From NCBI GenBank assembly GCA_017472905.1, contig JAFUNW010000160.1, positions 1 through 12,610 of the forward strand: 12,610 nt of DNA, in the 5' to 3' direction. Shown piece by piece: positions 1-6,971 of this stretch. How positions within the stretch are numbered: the first letter of the stretch is position 1; every line of letters begins with the position of its first letter. The notes beneath the pieces are model-generated. The model ran no database searches and was not told the origin of the DNA. It was given only the letters and a program-made list of their open reading frames with translations. The DNA comes from Bacteroidaceae bacterium (GTDB lineage: Bacteria; Bacteroidota; Bacteroidia; Bacteroidales; Bacteroidaceae). Both the position numbers and the translations under genes were made by a program.

Positions 1-1
1 G

Positions 2-427
2 ATTCATACTTTGTGGTTTGAATCTCATTACATGTATCGCCATCGTTTGTCCGATTTTGCTCAACGTTTTGCTCCTGCTCATGTAAAGTTTCGTTGCGGA
101 GTAGAGAGCTTCCAACCTTCTTTACGTGAAGAGTGGTGCAAGGGTATTCCTGCAACCGTATCTGCTACAGATATAGCTCGTTACTTTCAAGGTGTTTGTT
201 TGCTTTGTTGTACCCAGGGCGATACTCGTGAGCGCATCCTGTCGGATATAGCCGAAGCACGCCGGTATTTTGAATATTTCAGTGTGAATCTTTTTTGTAA
301 CAATACAACAACTGTCTGCCGCGATGAGGCTCTGGTGAATTGGTTTGTTCGAGAAGTTTATCCGGTTCTCCTCTCCGAACCTCGGGCTGAAATATTGATA
401 GGTAATACCGACTTGGGGGTTGGATAA
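2..427 (+). CDS. Probable radical SAM protein, C-terminal part (5' end outside window)
   Basis: The reading frame is open from position 2, so this is the last ~141 residues of a longer gene. Recognisable features are an HVKFRCGVESF segment, a KGIP turn and YFQGVCLLCCTQGDTRERILSDI-type sequence, followed by a strand/helix pattern. These resemble the later half of a radical SAM TIM barrel, where a 'GVES' strand and a 'G-x-T-x-E' element bind S-adenosylmethionine and substrate. The CxxxCxxC iron-sulfur motif would lie upstream and cannot be checked here. The substrate is unknown. A 108-nt gap and a promoter-like element separate it from the fimbrial genes, so it is probably not part of that operon. 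No clear terminator hairpin follows the stop. The family call is from pattern memory and is moderate. Confidence 0.55.
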   Translation: MHTLWFESHYMYRHRLSDFAQRFAPAHVKFRCGVESFQPSLREEWCKGIPATVSATDIARYFQGVCLLCCTQGDTRERILSDIAEARRYFEYFSVNLFCNNTTTVCRDEALVNWFVREVYPVLLSEPRAEILIGNTDLGVG

Positions 428-474
428 CAAGGCGAAGAAACCGGATTTTTGTCTCAATTAATAAATTTTAACTC

Positions 475-482
475 GGGGGGGG
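475..482 (+). repeat. G8 homopolymer upstream of the operon
   Basis: Eight consecutive G residues lie in the intergenic region; other G runs I saw in this AT-rich window reach only five. The tract sits about 22-29 nt upstream of the TACTTTTG element, roughly where the -33 element of a Bacteroides promoter would be. Homopolymeric tracts like this can change length during replication. Whether this one varies is not known. Confidence 0.8.
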
Positions 483-503
483 TAATTTCTTAGCATTCTT
501 TTA

Positions 504-511
504 TACTTTTG
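504..511 (+). promoter_or_regulatory. Putative Bacteroides-type -7 promoter element (TACTTTTG)
   Basis: TACTTTTG matches the TAnnTTTG -7 consensus of the Bacteroidetes primary sigma factor exactly. No good TTTG -33 element stands at the usual 19-21-nt spacing; the G-rich stretch and TAATTTC lie there instead. Initiation a few bases downstream would give a short leader of about 15-20 nt before the ATG at 536. It is the only promoter-like sequence I can support ahead of the nine-gene array, and an 8-base match in AT-rich DNA can occur by chance. Confidence 0.45.
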
Positions 512-520
512 TCGCGACAA
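509..520. promoter_or_regulatory. Perfect 12-bp palindrome TTGTCGCGACAA, possible operator
   Basis: The sequence is its own reverse complement. It overlaps the end of the -7 element and the predicted transcription start, and ends 15 nt before the ATG at 536. A dimeric regulator bound here would block initiation. A few 12-bp palindromes are expected by chance in 12.6 kb, so the position is the argument rather than the palindrome itself. A matching second copy that would make it an end of an invertible promoter segment was not seen in this window. Confidence 0.4.
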
Positions 521-535
521 TCAAATACAATCACT

Positions 536-1885
536 ATGTCTTTGAACGAGAGCGACATTTATTGGACTGGGAAAATTAAACTTTTTTGGGGAAATAAGAG
601 AAGATGGGAGACAGGTCGTTGGGGCTTGGCTCTTTTCTTATTTATTGTTCTTGGTTGTTTCCCTTTATTTGCTGAAGCCCAAGAGAATTCTGATGCAGTT
701 GTACGAGATACGGTTTCCAAAACTCCGTTCAAGAATCGGATAGGTTTCCGTACGAATGTAGTAGATTGGCTGTTTACAATTCCCAATGTAGGAGTGGAAT
801 TGGAAGTGGGCAAATCAAAATATTATCGTAATCCTTACACTGTTAGTCTCGTGGGGCGTTATAATTGGAATAGTCGCCACGATTATCTTCCTTCGATGGT
901 GTTTAATTTGGCGGACATTCGTATCGAAGGACGTAAGTATTGGAATACAAAAAACATTCCTCAAGCGGGAGTGCGTGATGACTTAACCAAGATCAAGGAT
1001 TCCATTCCTTTGAAATATTTGTGGAGCAGGGCATTTAATATGGAGCGTGTCAATCCTCGAACTGAACGCGGATATTATGCAGGATTCTATTTGGGCTATC
1101 ACAACTATTCGTTCAAGTTTGGTTCCAAGGGTTATCAGGGAAATGCTTTTAGCGCGGGGCTGACAGCCGGTTTTATGATTCCTCTTTATACTTACAAACG
1201 TCATGTAATAGATTTGGATTTGGGCGGAAGTCTAGGACTTTTTTATACAGATTATGATACGTACCGTTACGATGCTGAAAGTAATTGTTATCCCATTGCT
1301 TCTGTGGGTAATAAAGCCGTTTTTCCGATGGTGACGGAACTTCGTGTGGGGTTGGTTTATCGTTTCGAATCGGTACGAAAGAAGATACTGACGGATGTAG
1401 GCGGGTATGAAGCCAGACAAGATTCCTTGGCTGTTTGGGCAAAAAATCGGAAAGATTCTCTTGAAGCCAAGAGGTTGCGTAAACGCCAAGCTTATGTGGC
1501 AGACAGCCTTCATCGCGATTCGGTCAGACGCGACCGGAAAATCCGAAAGGCAGCGGAAGAATATGCTGATTCGTTGGAACGTTTGGAAAAAATCTTCAAA
1601 CGCGATTCGTTGCGCAGGCTTGAATATGTTGAAGATTCGTTGAAACAGGCTTCCCGCGATTCACTTCGTAGAGAAGAGTGGCATGCCGATTCGTTGAAAC
1701 GCGTACAGCAGGAAGTACGAAAAGACTCTATTCGGCAGGAAAAGTTACGTAGCCGTAAAGAGAAAAAAAGAAAGCGTGCAGAAGAGGATACGCCTCCTCT
1801 ATCTTCGGACTCTTTGCAGACATATCGGAGGAGTGTGACAGACGACAGATTATTGGCAATCAGAATAAAAAGAAAAGAGATTTAG
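536..1885 (+). CDS. DUF3575-type outer-membrane protein with charged DSL-repeat C-terminal tail
   Basis: 449 residues. I chose ATG 536 over the in-frame TTG at 509, which lies inside the -7 element. The signal sequence has an unusually long n-region (~28 residues), a hydrophobic stretch at ~29-45 and an AEA|Q cleavage site near 48; VLGC at 38-41 could be read as a weak lipobox. Residues ~70-290 resemble DUF3575: FRTNVVDW, a PNVGVELE strand, and a YQGNAF...GLTAGF segment matched in the short paralogue at 7972-8535 (YQGEAFGLGLTFGY). Alternating strands suggest a small outer-membrane barrel. From residue 296 to 397 there are ten D-S-[L/V/I] motifs in a highly charged, probably helical stretch, followed by a Lys/Arg-rich region. 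Such a tail may cross the periplasm or bind a partner. It is first in the array, 3 nt before the next gene. DUF3575 has no settled function but is often found in Bacteroidales fimbrillin loci. Confidence 0.75.
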   Translation: MSLNESDIYWTGKIKLFWGNKRRWETGRWGLALFLFIVLGCFPLFAEAQENSDAVVRDTVSKTPFKNRIGFRTNVVDWLFTIPNVGVELEVGKSKYYRNPYTVSLVGRYNWNSRHDYLPSMVFNLADIRIEGRKYWNTKNIPQAGVRDDLTKIKDSIPLKYLWSRAFNMERVNPRTERGYYAGFYLGYHNYSFKFGSKGYQGNAFSAGLTAGFMIPLYTYKRHVIDLDLGGSLGLFYTDYDTYRYDAESNCYPIASVGNKAVFPMVTELRVGLVYRFESVRKKILTDVGGYEARQDSLAVWAKNRKDSLEAKRLRKRQAYVADSLHRDSVRRDRKIRKAAEEYADSLERLEKIFKRDSLRRLEYVEDSLKQASRDSLRREEWHADSLKRVQQEVRKDSIRQEKLRSRKEKKRKRAEEDTPPLSSDSLQTYRRSVTDDRLLAIRIKRKEI

Positions 1886-1888
1886 ACT

Positions 1889-3202
1889 ATGTCCCGAATC
1901 AACTATTATATAATAGGTATATTGACGGCCCTATGCATTTCGTTTTGTTGGTCGTGTGCAGAGGTAGATTTGTGCGAGGTGGAGGAACATCCTCATCGTG
2001 CAACGTTGACTTTTCATTTCGATTGGGAAGAGGATTCCGAGGATAAACCGGAGCAGATGTTGATTATTGCTAATCGAATTATCAATACATGGCGTGCCGG
2101 TTTTGTTGTAGAACTCCCGGATGGAGATGGAATGGTAACTGAAGGCGAAACTGTATTTGGCAAACTGATAACGATGGTGGATGAAGAAAAAAATGAAGTA
2201 CCGCCATCTGAAGATGAAACCGGTGAAGATCTTCCTAATATAGATGAACAACCAATAGAAGAAGATTCTGATGAAAACGGGGGAGGTGAGACGGAAAGTG
2301 AGGATATAACAGATGAGTCTCCGGCAGATGAAGAAGATGAAACATCTTCTGAAATGAGGCGTATGACCGTGAAAGGTGGAGAATATCAGTTCTTGGCTAT
2401 CAATCATAATTATGAAGAGAGTGAAATAGAACGTTTGGAAGAGTTCCGTTCGGATATAGGCATTACGGCTAGGGAACTTTATGTCAAATATAAGACCAAT
2501 CCGAAGGATAGTGTGGATGTTGGTTCTCGTGCTTGGATAGACTATAATGCTTATGGCTTTTTTATTCAATCAGCCATGAAACCAACCTATTACGCTTTTG
2601 TTCCAAAGAAACAGATTCTTTCCGGAGTAGAGAGTGATGTGTTTTTGTCGCCTCGTCCCATAACCCAAGAATATACCATTCGTTTTCGTATAGAAAAGGA
2701 GATTGGCGTAAAGATTGATACCATCATCGGTGTTCTTTCCGGTATTCCGGAACGTTTTGAATTGACCACACAGTTTGTTGATGTTTCGCATACTCATAAA
2801 ATGGTATTTTTCCCGGAAGCGGATTATGATGAGAACGAGGATAAAACTCTATTGGAGTGTGAAGGGCGAGTGAATGCTATCGGATTGTTGCGTGCAAACA
2901 ATTCCGGCTATAATCAAGGGCCGGGAATTTTACAGTTGTGTGTCTATACCACCGGTGTACGCGATGGCGTATCGGTAAAAAAGACGATTTATGCGATTAT
3001 TAATCTGTATAATACAATAGGTAAGGCACGTCCTTTAGTTACAGCATCGGATGAGGTACATGTACAGCAAAACGGATACGAAATCGTATTGGATATATCT
3101 AGTATCTTGCACATCAAAAATAATGAGGTGTGGGAAGATTCCGATCAGGATAATGCTTTGGATGTATGGCAGAAAGCTAGAAATTTTGAAATAGATATTT
3201 AA
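1889..3202 (+). CDS. DUF5119-like lipoprotein with acidic insert; candidate pilus anchor
   Basis: 437 residues. A short N-terminal hydrophobic segment leads to CWSC, with Cys23 the likely lipidated residue. It is followed by an HPHRATLTFHFDW strand and a segment in which MLIIANRI and NTWRAGFV can be read, resembling the start of DUF5119 lipoproteins. VKGGEYQFLAINHN after residue 155 looks like the next conserved strand and turn. Between them, residues 98-155 form a low-complexity insert with 28 Asp/Glu in 58 positions and a single Lys. The C-terminal half is strand-rich and ends in WEDSDQDNALDVW...FEIDI. I see no arginine at the position where the downstream fimbrillins are probably cut. Retained lipid plus first position before the pilins fits an anchor role like FimB/Mfa2, but this is inferred from context. 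The gene starts 3 nt after the DUF3575 stop and ends 1 nt before the first fimbrillin. Confidence 0.6.
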   Translation: MSRINYYIIGILTALCISFCWSCAEVDLCEVEEHPHRATLTFHFDWEEDSEDKPEQMLIIANRIINTWRAGFVVELPDGDGMVTEGETVFGKLITMVDEEKNEVPPSEDETGEDLPNIDEQPIEEDSDENGGGETESEDITDESPADEEDETSSEMRRMTVKGGEYQFLAINHNYEESEIERLEEFRSDIGITARELYVKYKTNPKDSVDVGSRAWIDYNAYGFFIQSAMKPTYYAFVPKKQILSGVESDVFLSPRPITQEYTIRFRIEKEIGVKIDTIIGVLSGIPERFELTTQFVDVSHTHKMVFFPEADYDENEDKTLLECEGRVNAIGLLRANNSGYNQGPGILQLCVYTTGVRDGVSVKKTIYAIINLYNTIGKARPLVTASDEVHVQQNGYEIVLDISSILHIKNNEVWEDSDQDNALDVWQKARNFEIDI

Positions 3203-3203
3203 A

Positions 3204-4544
3204 ATGAAGATAGAACACAAACGAAAAGGTTGGGAAGGAGCGATTCTTGCAGGATTGGCTTGCTTGTGTTTCGGATGCTCAGAATCGTATCCCGGTATTA
3301 TGTATGAAGAACCGGGTGATGTTGTGGGCGATTACGTTACGTCCGATTCCATCCCTATTATGCTAACGGTAAAAACACCGCAATTGGATTACATAACACG
3401 TGGTTATGGTCCGATCGATAAAGAGTCGCAGTGGCAGAAAGGTCAGGCAGAGCTTTTTGTCTTTGCTTTTCAAGCGTCCAATGTCGCTTATCCGGATGAG
3501 GGAGCCATTGATTATACTCAAGCAGATGCGGTTTTAGTTGATGGATTGTTAGATACTCCGGCTCATTCTCATGGAAAGCGGGTGAAGTTGGATGTTACAA
3601 CTGATGCCGGAGCTAGTGAGGCTGTTGTATGGGCAGATGGAACCTCAGTCTATTACAATCATGAACATCAGGATTATAAATATAATTTTTTTATTTACCA
3701 TTACGATGATGCGGAGATTGGTGAAGTGAAGCGTGAAAAAGATCGGATTCATTTCAATTTGACAATAGATGGAACACAAGATATTTTTTCAGGTGTTGCT
3801 CGTCCCTCTTTTTCTGAAAGCGAAATCAAACGTTTGGAAGGAGCCGGTAATCAAGAATTATTGGCCGACTTCAAACCGGAAAGAGGACAATATGTGTATA
3901 GTACTTGGTTAGGTCATAGAGGAATACATCCCAATTTTAATATCAAACATGAATTGGTACGCTTCCATTTTGCGGTACAACGTGGAGATGAAGCAGCAAA
4001 AGATATCAAGATTCATGATGTGATTATGAGAAACTGCCGAAATAAAGGCACTTTTACTGTAGCAGCGAAAGACACAACATTGGTCGGAGTGGACTTTACA
4101 GCTAATGCGACTGATGTTCGCGATTTCCATTTGCCGGATACTATCAAGCATCTTGATGGAAGCATTGAATATACCGCTACGGATTCTCGGTCATTAAAGT
4201 CGGAACGTTATGATATAGGTTCTTTGCCTTTAAAAAGTCAAACGGCTGATAATACACTTCGAAGCATGCCGATTGGAGCCGATTTGATGTTGGCTCCTCA
4301 GGAAAGCTATGAATTATTGCTTGTCTGTTCGCAAGTCGTCAATGGCGAAGAAAGAACATTTCATCCTTCTTATACCCTTTCTTTGCCAAATAAAAAAATG
4401 TTTGAGAAAGGAAGTTTGAACAATATTTACATTACTGTCTACGGTTTGCAAGAGATTACGCTTCAAACATCCGGGATAGAATGGAAAAAAGGAGTAGACA
4501 TCACGTGGGATGATGAAATATCGGAAGGTCCCATCATAGAATAA
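3204..4544 (+). CDS. Fimbrillin-like lipoprotein 1 (446 aa), pilus subunit
   Basis: The N-terminus is a basic n-region plus a hydrophobic run ending in FGC25-SES, a type II signal peptide. Arg66 in the segment DYITRGYG lies where type V pilins are cut by a trypsin-like protease, so maturation would remove residues 1-66. Core segments match the three downstream paralogues: YNFFIYHYDDA, FNLTIDGTQDIFSG and IKHELVRFHFAV. The C-terminus has YITVYGLQEITLQ followed by GIEWKKG, which aligns with the donor-strand region of the next two pilins and with the W-containing end of FimA. It is the longest of the four and has only two cysteines after the lipobox. It is most likely an accessory or base-proximal subunit of a Mfa/FimA-type fimbria. 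Which subunit role it plays cannot be read from sequence. Confidence 0.75.
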   Translation: MKIEHKRKGWEGAILAGLACLCFGCSESYPGIMYEEPGDVVGDYVTSDSIPIMLTVKTPQLDYITRGYGPIDKESQWQKGQAELFVFAFQASNVAYPDEGAIDYTQADAVLVDGLLDTPAHSHGKRVKLDVTTDAGASEAVVWADGTSVYYNHEHQDYKYNFFIYHYDDAEIGEVKREKDRIHFNLTIDGTQDIFSGVARPSFSESEIKRLEGAGNQELLADFKPERGQYVYSTWLGHRGIHPNFNIKHELVRFHFAVQRGDEAAKDIKIHDVIMRNCRNKGTFTVAAKDTTLVGVDFTANATDVRDFHLPDTIKHLDGSIEYTATDSRSLKSERYDIGSLPLKSQTADNTLRSMPIGADLMLAPQESYELLLVCSQVVNGEERTFHPSYTLSLPNKKMFEKGSLNNIYITVYGLQEITLQTSGIEWKKGVDITWDDEISEGPIIE

Positions 4545-4597
4545 AATGAAAACCATTAAATAAATTCAAATAAATTACCAATTTAAATTAAAACGTT
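4545..4597 (+). promoter_or_regulatory. AT-rich leader of fimbrillin 2 with AATTTAAATT palindrome
   Basis: This 53-nt gap is the largest inside the array and is strongly AT-rich, especially the last ~45 nt. It contains the perfect palindrome AATTTAAATT at 4580-4589, just before the ATG at 4598. Unstructured A/T-rich leaders favour high translation in Bacteroidetes, which do not rely on strong Shine-Dalgarno pairing. I found no TAnnTTTG element here, so a separate promoter is not supported. The leader fits enhanced expression of the following gene as the major subunit. Confidence 0.4.
4546..4563 (+). other. Five-codon mini-ORF (MKTIK) in the leader of fimbrillin 2
   Basis: ATG AAA ACC ATT AAA TAA begins 1 nt after the stop of fimbrillin 1 and ends 34 nt before the ATG of fimbrillin 2. 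Its start resembles a typical Bacteroidales protein start. It may be a chance ORF, the remnant of a lost gene start, or a site where terminating ribosomes re-engage. Nothing in the sequence shows that it is translated. Confidence 0.25.
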
Positions 4598-5797
4598 ATG
4601 AAAAAACAATTCATGTTTGCAGCCCTTGCAGTAGGGTTGTTGAGCAGTTGCTCAAACGAGAATGAATCGGTTTCTGTAAATCAACCGGAAGCCGGTCGTG
4701 AACTGATCCAATTGGGTGTATCCAATGGAAACGCTTTGTCTGTATCGACTCGTGGAACCGGTATGGTTGGTGATACAGTGAATGCATCGTGGAATGGACA
4801 AGTCTTGAACATCATGATGGTGAATCAAGGTACTTTGACTCCGGCTTCGGATAAAGATGGAGAAGGAAATGAATTAGGATCAATTATGTATAACGTACAG
4901 TTGATCGCTCCGACAAACGGTACTTCTACCGGCTACATTACCGGCGTAGAGAGTATGAGCAAACAATACTATTATTATCCTACGGTTGGAAACTTTGACT
5001 TCTATGGTTATCATGCTGACGATGCATTTGCAGAAGGACAGAGTGAGTTCGTACCGTATGTAGATCCGACTAATGCCGATCAATTGTTGATTGATGTGAA
5101 AATCGATGGCTCTCAAGATTTGATGACCGCTAAGGCTGATTTTTCAGTTGATGTACTTGATGCAACCAAAGAAGGCATTTGGGAAGGCCGTAACTACAGT
5201 TCGTATGCCGCTCGCCGCGATGTACAACCTACGTTGAAGTTCAACCACTTGTTGACAAAACTGAATTTCAAGGTGGTAGCAGCTGAAGAACCGGTTATCG
5301 ATGAAGAAAACGATGTTAACACTTCTATCTATATTGAAAAGATTGAGGTTAATTCGTTGGCCAATGGTCAAATGGTAGTTGCCAATGCTGCCGGAGAATT
5401 GCCTTCAATCATTAATTGGACTGATGAAGAGACTGTACCGATGGAGGTTAAAGAAAAGGTAGAAGGCGAAACCTTGTTGCAAGCTTTGACTCCGGTTGCC
5501 ATCACAACAGAAGGAAATAAGATTGGTGAAGGTTTGTTGGTTGCTCCGAATGTAACAGAATATACGGGTACTATCTACATGCGTCAACAGCCGGCCGGTG
5601 CTACAGAAGGTCTTTTGAAACCGGTTCCGATGACAATCCAAATTCCTTCAAATGCAGGAAGTGCTACATTCGCAGCCGGAACAGCTTATGATGTAACAAT
5701 TACATTGTATGGTATCCAAGAAATCAAAGTTACGACAGAACTTACTCCTTGGAATAAAGGTGAAGATATTCCTCTTATTCCGGAAGATCAAATTTAA
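4598..5797 (+). CDS. Fimbrillin-like lipoprotein 2 (399 aa), candidate major pilin
   Basis: The signal peptide is short and clean, with lipobox LLSSC18. Arg52 in VSTRGTG is the predicted maturation site. Core segments FDFYGYHADDA, DVKIDGSQDLMTAKA and FNHLLTKLNFKV align with the other three pilins. The C-terminus carries YDVTITLYGIQEIKV and then LTPWNKGEDIPL, the clearest donor-strand-like segment of the set. There is no cysteine after the lipobox, as is usual for a robust shaft subunit. Three points suggest this is the major subunit: the AT-rich 53-nt leader, a regular set of preferred codons (CGT, GCT, TTG, GAA), and central position in the array. This is inference. The family assignment to FimA/Mfa-like fimbrillins is firm; the role assignment is not. 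Confidence 0.8.
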   Translation: MKKQFMFAALAVGLLSSCSNENESVSVNQPEAGRELIQLGVSNGNALSVSTRGTGMVGDTVNASWNGQVLNIMMVNQGTLTPASDKDGEGNELGSIMYNVQLIAPTNGTSTGYITGVESMSKQYYYYPTVGNFDFYGYHADDAFAEGQSEFVPYVDPTNADQLLIDVKIDGSQDLMTAKADFSVDVLDATKEGIWEGRNYSSYAARRDVQPTLKFNHLLTKLNFKVVAAEEPVIDEENDVNTSIYIEKIEVNSLANGQMVVANAAGELPSIINWTDEETVPMEVKEKVEGETLLQALTPVAITTEGNKIGEGLLVAPNVTEYTGTIYMRQQPAGATEGLLKPVPMTIQIPSNAGSATFAAGTAYDVTITLYGIQEIKVTTELTPWNKGEDIPLIPEDQI

Positions 5798-5824
5798 TAT
5801 CAATAAACCAAACGATTTGAATCA

Positions 5825-6967
5825 ATGAAGAAATTATCTTGGTTTACCATTCTGGCAGCAGTAGCCCTGCTGCCGGGATGTTCCAACGACAATGAGCCGC
5901 TGAAAGAAGGATCGATGGTGGAGGCAGTTATAGGTGATAGTGAAGTAGAAATCAAACTATCTTCGGGAACTGCTGCCACACGTGCAAGCATTGAAAGCGA
6001 TGAAAACAAAGCTTTCAAAGTCGATGGCTTGGGTATCTTTTGCGTAGCCAAGGATAAACAGAATCCCGAAATCAATCCGCCGGCTCCGGATATTGATTGG
6101 ACACGTTATAGCGAATATGGCAAGACAGACGTGCTGATGCACAATGTTCCGGCAAATGCAGTGATGGATACAATAGACAATGTTACGTCAACTTCTATTG
6201 TTTGGGCAGATCCGGAAGCTCAATATTTCTATCCCATTAGTAACTGGTACAAATATGACTTCTATGGTTATTATCCTGTACAGGACGATGCGAAAGTTAC
6301 TACTATTTCGGATGGTATCATGGTGAATATGGAGATAGATGGTTATAAGGATGTGTTGATAGGAAAAGCTTCTTCTGAAGAACAGTATGCCTACAGTGCC
6401 AAATATTTCCGTACGGCAGCACATGAGCTTCCTAAGATGGAATTCTTTCACTACTTAAGCCGATTCACCTTTACGGTTGAGGCCGGTGCGGACTATACAG
6501 GTAGTAAGGAGAACGCTACTCGTATGAGTGTGAAGGAAATAACTCTTTTTGATATGCCTTACATGTTTGAACTTGTAGTTGCTTCCAATGATAAGAATGA
6601 AGATTATTGGGGAGTTGGCTATTATGATGATGAAAATCTGAAAGATTTCTATTTACATGATGCTAATTCTGAGGCTTTGTCACTTGTACCGGTGTCTGCA
6701 GACGAACGCAGTAAGGTGGGTGATGCCTTGATGGTAATACCCGGTTTGGAATCATACGGTATCAGAGTCGTACTTGTTGATGAAAATGGCAAAGAGTTCG
6801 TCAGTGAATTCCCTCTTTCACTTAGTGAGCATCTTGAAGAAGGAACGACAGAAATGGGACATTCCTATAACATCAATATGACTGTTTATGGCCCACAAGA
6901 AATCAAACTCAATGCAGTACTTAAGCCTTGGGAGATAGTTGAAACTGATATTCCTATTGAATTGTAA
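5825..6967 (+). CDS. Fimbrillin-like lipoprotein 3 (380 aa), pilus subunit
   Basis: The lipobox is LLPGC19, and Arg53 in AATRASIE is the predicted protease site. YDFYGYYPVQDDA, VNMEIDGYKDVLIGKA and FFHYLSRFTFTV match the cores of the neighbouring pilins. The C-terminus has YNINMTVYGPQEIKL and LKPWEIVETDIPIEL, so it can probably donate a strand. It is the closest neighbour of the 399-aa pilin. A 15-nt stretch coding for DFYGY is identical in both genes (4997-5011 and 6257-6271), as is a 12-nt stretch coding for QEIK (5717-5728 and 6896-6907), which suggests duplication. The gene starts after a 27-nt leader with no recognisable regulatory site. It is probably a minor shaft or tip-proximal subunit. 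Confidence 0.77.
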   Translation: MKKLSWFTILAAVALLPGCSNDNEPLKEGSMVEAVIGDSEVEIKLSSGTAATRASIESDENKAFKVDGLGIFCVAKDKQNPEINPPAPDIDWTRYSEYGKTDVLMHNVPANAVMDTIDNVTSTSIVWADPEAQYFYPISNWYKYDFYGYYPVQDDAKVTTISDGIMVNMEIDGYKDVLIGKASSEEQYAYSAKYFRTAAHELPKMEFFHYLSRFTFTVEAGADYTGSKENATRMSVKEITLFDMPYMFELVVASNDKNEDYWGVGYYDDENLKDFYLHDANSEALSLVPVSADERSKVGDALMVIPGLESYGIRVVLVDENGKEFVSEFPLSLSEHLEEGTTEMGHSYNINMTVYGPQEIKLNAVLKPWEIVETDIPIEL

Positions 6968-6971
6968 CTAA

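Noticed and set aside
428..475. Rho-independent terminator after the radical SAM gene
   Set aside because: No GC-rich stem followed by a T-run could be found; the ATTTTTG stretch near 445 has no stem before it.
509..535. N-terminal extension of the first DUF3575 gene from an in-frame TTG at 509
   Set aside because: The TTG lies inside the -7 element and palindrome, and an ATG is available at 536, so the extension would leave no room for a promoter-leader arrangement.
428..535. Invertible promoter segment
   Set aside because: Only one copy of the palindrome was found and no paired inverted repeat or recombinase gene is in the window, so inversion is not supported.
1931..2569. 212-codon open frame on the minus strand
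   Set aside because: It lies entirely opposite the DUF5119-like gene, and its Phe/Ile-rich product is the antisense reflection of the acidic GAA/GAT-rich stretch; no start context or neighbours support it.
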